Assembly (NCBI RefSeq): GCF_007679495.1
Contig: NZ_VEGP01000033.1
Span: 1-55,796 of the forward strand
Direction of reading: 5' to 3'
DNA length: 55,796 bases
Source: Paenibacillus sp. 32O-W
GTDB taxonomy: Bacteria; Bacillota; Bacilli; Paenibacillales; NBRC-103111
The notes beneath the pieces were generated by a model. That model worked only from the letters and a program-made list of their open reading frames with translations. It did no database searches and was not told the origin of the DNA. Position 1 is the first letter of the stretch; every line of letters starts with the position of its first letter. The translations under genes and the position numbers were made by a program. This document shows positions 53,747-55,796 of this stretch, one piece after another.

Positions 53747-53786
53747 TGTAACAATGTTTTGTTACAATGCGAATATAACAATGTTA
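53747..53786 (+). promoter_or_regulatory. palindromic operator-like sites before yhbD
   Basis: TGTAACA (53747-53753) with TGTTACA (53760-53766), then TAACAATGTTA (53776-53786). The repeated TAACA/TGTTA half-sites, 26-65 bp before the start, suggest autoregulation by the MerR-like product. Confidence 0.55.
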
Positions 53787-53811
53787 CACAAAGGGATTGA
53801 AGGGATGGCCG

Positions 53812-54447
53812 ATGGATACTTTGGGATATATTTCTAAGAAAGAGCTGCTGAAGACGACCGGTATCTCTTATGGTCAGCTTTATCGCTGGAAGAGGCAGAA
53901 TTTGATTCCGGAAGCCTGGTTTATCAAACAATCTTCTTTCACCGGTCAGGAGACGTTCTTTCCCAGGGAGCAAATTCTTAAACGGATTGATGAGATACAG
54001 CGACTTAAGGATCGGTACACCCTGGATGAGCTGAGCGAATTGTTCTCGCCGGAGACGGGAAGCCGGACCTACGAAGCTTCCGAGGTTCGCCGTCTGCCCG
54101 GAATTCACCAGGAGGCGGTACGGTGGTTTGAGCATTATCTGCTGAAGGACCGGTTTAGCTTCATGGAGGTACTGTTTATCCACTTGACCGGGTCCCTGAT
54201 CAAGAAATGCCCCTTAAGCGACAAGGAAGCCGAGAGGTTCGTTATGTGCGCCAAGGAATGGCTTCCTCGGATCAAGGGAACGAATGTCTCGGTCTATGTG
54301 GTCAGCAAGGACGGGACGCTGCTGTTTCTGCTTGCCGAGCAGGAAGGAAGGCTGCTGATCGATCCGGCTGCGGTGCTGGTCGATAAGGTGGATTTGGAAG
54401 ACCTGTCGAAAGATTTAAATTTGATGCTAAATCAACCTGTGAGGTGA
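53812..54447 (+). CDS. yhbD: YhbD-like MerR-type HTH protein (DUF4004)
   Basis: A 211-residue DNA-binding protein similar to Bacillus subtilis YhbD. The first 70 residues form the winged helix (ISKKELLKTTGISYGQLYRW, RQNLIPEAWFIK, FTGQETFFPREQILKRIDEI). The rest is a helical and alpha/beta region of unknown ligand. In B. subtilis yhbD precedes the bactofilin genes yhbE and yhbF; here too a bactofilin gene follows, overlapping its stop. ATG 53812 after AAGGGATGG is preferred over TTG 53797. Confidence 0.9.
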   Translation: MDTLGYISKKELLKTTGISYGQLYRWKRQNLIPEAWFIKQSSFTGQETFFPREQILKRIDEIQRLKDRYTLDELSELFSPETGSRTYEASEVRRLPGIHQEAVRWFEHYLLKDRFSFMEVLFIHLTGSLIKKCPLSDKEAERFVMCAKEWLPRIKGTNVSVYVVSKDGTLLFLLAEQEGRLLIDPAAVLVDKVDLEDLSKDLNLMLNQPVR

Positions 54448-54452
54448 GCGTT

Positions 54453-55184
54453 TTGACAGCAACGACGGATTTACAAGATATTAAGATTTCGGGAAGCGGC
54501 AAGCTATTGGGCGGCCGGTACAATCAAGTTAAAATTTCGGGCTCCGGCAAGATCGGCGGAGAAATAGAGGCGAACCGGGTCAAAATTTCCGGTTCCGGCA
54601 GCGTAGAGGGCAAGGCGGTCATCAAGGAGCTTAATGTTAGCTGAAGCTGCAGCTTCCATGACCATCTGGGTGGAGAATCCTGTGAGGTAAGCGGGTCTAT
54701 CCGCGCGAAGGGTAATGTTCATATGGAGAGGCTTAAAGTAAGCGGCGCCTTTACCTGTTCCCAATCGGTGAGAAGCGAAGATATTCACATACGTGGAAGC
54801 ATCAAAGCCGACAAAATCGAGACCGAGGAGTTCCGGCTGGAGGGCAGCATGAACATTCGCAAGGAGCTGAACGCGAATGTCGCGGACATTATCCTGTACG
54901 GGCCTTGCAGGGCCAATGAGATAGGCGGAGAGACGATATCCGTTTATTCGCACCATTCCCAGCCCGGCTTGATCCGGGCCCTGCTGTCCTTGTTCCAAGG
55001 GCAGCATATGCTGACCTCCGATTTAATTGAAGGAACGAATGTTTATCTGGAGAACACCAGAGCGAAAATCGTTCGTGGAGGGCAGGTCAAGATTGGCCCC
55101 GGCTGTCAAATTGAGCGGGTGGAATATATGGACTCGCTGGACGTTTCCCCGGAAGCCCGGGTTGGCGATGCTGTTCAAATCTAA
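54453..55184 (+). pseudogene. bactofilin family gene (YhbE/BacE-like) interrupted by an in-frame TGA
   Basis: Polymer-forming cytoskeletal protein, linked to motility in B. subtilis. Two same-frame ORFs (to 54644 and from 54723) are parts of one beta-helical protein: KISGSGKLLGG, VKISGSGKIGG, VKISGSGSVEG, ELNVS-stop-SCSFHD, CEVSGSIRAKG, LKVSGAFTC. The TGA at 54642-54644 falls where the repeated (I/V)SGS motif predicts Gly (GGA), so one G-to-T change explains it. The full frame is about 243 codons, near the YhbE length. Start is TTG 54453 after GAGGTGAGC; a GTG at 54444 overlaps the yhbD stop. If translated as is, the parts would be about 63 and 153 residues (the latter from ATG 54723). Pseudogene, sequencing error or readthrough are all open. 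Confidence 0.8.
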
Positions 55185-55225
55185 ATAGGTCATTCATGGC
55201 GAGAAACCACAAATTCCGCCGTTCC

Positions 55226-55256
55226 AACCCCTTCTCCTCCGGGAGAGGGGGTTTTT
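55226..55256 (+). terminator. rho-independent terminator
   Basis: AACCCCTTCTCC (55226-55237) pairs with GGAGAGGGGGTT (to 55253, one G-T pair), followed by TTTTC. It ends the yhbD-bactofilin transcript. Confidence 0.85.
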
Positions 55257-55463
55257 CTTATCAATTCTTTTAGCGATAAAAAATGGAACAACTTTCGGAT
55301 TCGCAAAAAAGCTTCCGATGAAACCCAATTTTCACCTGTACTCACAGGGCTGGCCCTATATCCAGTTTGCGATTTTTCAGCACCGGGGACTTACGTTTTA
55401 TGTGAACTCTTTTCGGGACAGCCTCGGTCGTCTGCCGGAGTGAGTTAAAGACGATCAAAACTG

Positions 55464-55626
55464 CAGGTCTTTTTCGGAAAAAGCTTCGCGGCGGGCTCAT
55501 TCAAAAGCAATTGCGCAGGTTTTTTTCGGAAAAAATGCCTCGCGGTGGCTCATTCGAAAGCAATTGCGCAGGTCTTTTTCCGAAAAAACGGCATCATGCC
55601 TAATTCTAGAGCAATAATACAGGTCT
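55464..55626. repeat. tandem array of about 52-bp units with palindromic cores
   Basis: CAGGT marks unit starts at 55464, 55516, 55569 and 55620. Units 1-3 carry TTTTTCGGAAAAA or TTTTTCCGAAAAAA, short palindromes, then a GCTCATTC...AAAGCAATTGCG stretch. The remaining sequence to 55796 has no gene; an AGCAGG/CCCTGCT stem lies near 55761-55780. Confidence 0.8.
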
Positions 55627-55796
55627 TTGGGGCGATTTTTTGCGAAATGGCTCCATTTTGGCAAAAAGACGTGCACATTTGAGCGTCTTTCGCCTTCTTT
55701 TTGGAAAAAGGCTGGATTTTAATGCACTTTTGGAGCGACCAAGCCTAGGTCGAGTGAGGTAGCAGGTGTGAACCCTGCTTGGAAAGACGCCAACCA

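Noticed and set aside
54642-54644. Selenocysteine at the bactofilin TGA
   Set aside because: The repeat motif predicts glycine, bactofilins are not known selenoproteins, and the following palindrome has no loop suited to a selenocysteine insertion element.
55500-55626. CRISPR-like array
   Set aside because: Units are about 52 bp with no distinct conserved repeat alternating with unique spacers of constant length, and no cas genes are near.

Overview
The window reads as chromosomal DNA of a Gram-positive, spore-former-type Firmicute, most likely Paenibacillus or a close relative. This is inferred from strong AAGGAGG-type ribosome binding sites, frequent TTG and GTG starts, mid-range base composition, typical gene families (YugP protease, YhbD plus bactofilin, RelQ, DUF309, DUF4269, AIM24, a GntR regulator fused to a solute-binding domain) and intergenic repeat arrays of a kind I associate with that genus. 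I see no rRNA, tRNA, CRISPR array, prophage or insertion sequence.

Regions 1-23 kb are mainly about carbohydrates. An oxidoreductase and an AraC regulator lie divergent to a cytosolic GntR/solute-binding fusion regulator. A nuclease-fold/winged-helix protein and a 2-hydroxyacid dehydrogenase follow. Next is a galactose operon: a DeoR regulator, class II ketose-bisphosphate aldolase, galK, galE, galT and a PfkB sugar-phosphate kinase. Paired 20-bp-phased boxes sit just downstream of the promoters of both the regulator and the operon. After a DUF1499 gene, tpx and a GltC-like LysR gene, a LacI regulator faces an ABC sugar importer (lipoprotein and two permeases, no ATPase) with a GH130 enzyme and a DUF1861 protein. 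That set looks like a mannoside or other oligosaccharide uptake and cleavage system, with TTGTAA/TTACAA operators in the divergent promoter region.

Regions 23-46 kb are housekeeping: YugP-type protease, a MerR gene with an apparent start-proximal frameshift, an MFS transporter, a ResA-like thioredoxin, citramalate synthase, queF, DNA polymerase IV, ferredoxin, an L,D-transpeptidase, a 44-residue membrane protein, pyrD, relQ, DUF309, a membrane thioredoxin, an rRNA methyltransferase with rsuA, a Cof-type phosphatase, an acidic triple-repeat protein, a CNNM/CBS membrane protein, uppP, DUF6081, DUF4269 and a second NOP2/Sun methyltransferase.

Regions 46-55.8 kb hold queD-queE-queC, which with queF 18 kb away make preQ0 and preQ1 for queuosine. 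They continue with a metallophosphoesterase, GNAT and 2'-5' RNA ligase-like genes, a coiled-coil membrane protein with AIM24, a HAD-IIIA phosphatase, and yhbD followed by a bactofilin gene split by one in-frame TGA. Repeat arrays flank this last cluster.

I did not find a convincing wholly new multi-gene system. The best leads are the interrupted bactofilin, the MerR frameshift, the paired operators of the galactose regulon, the nuclease-fold regulator-like protein, and several structured intergenic repeats.
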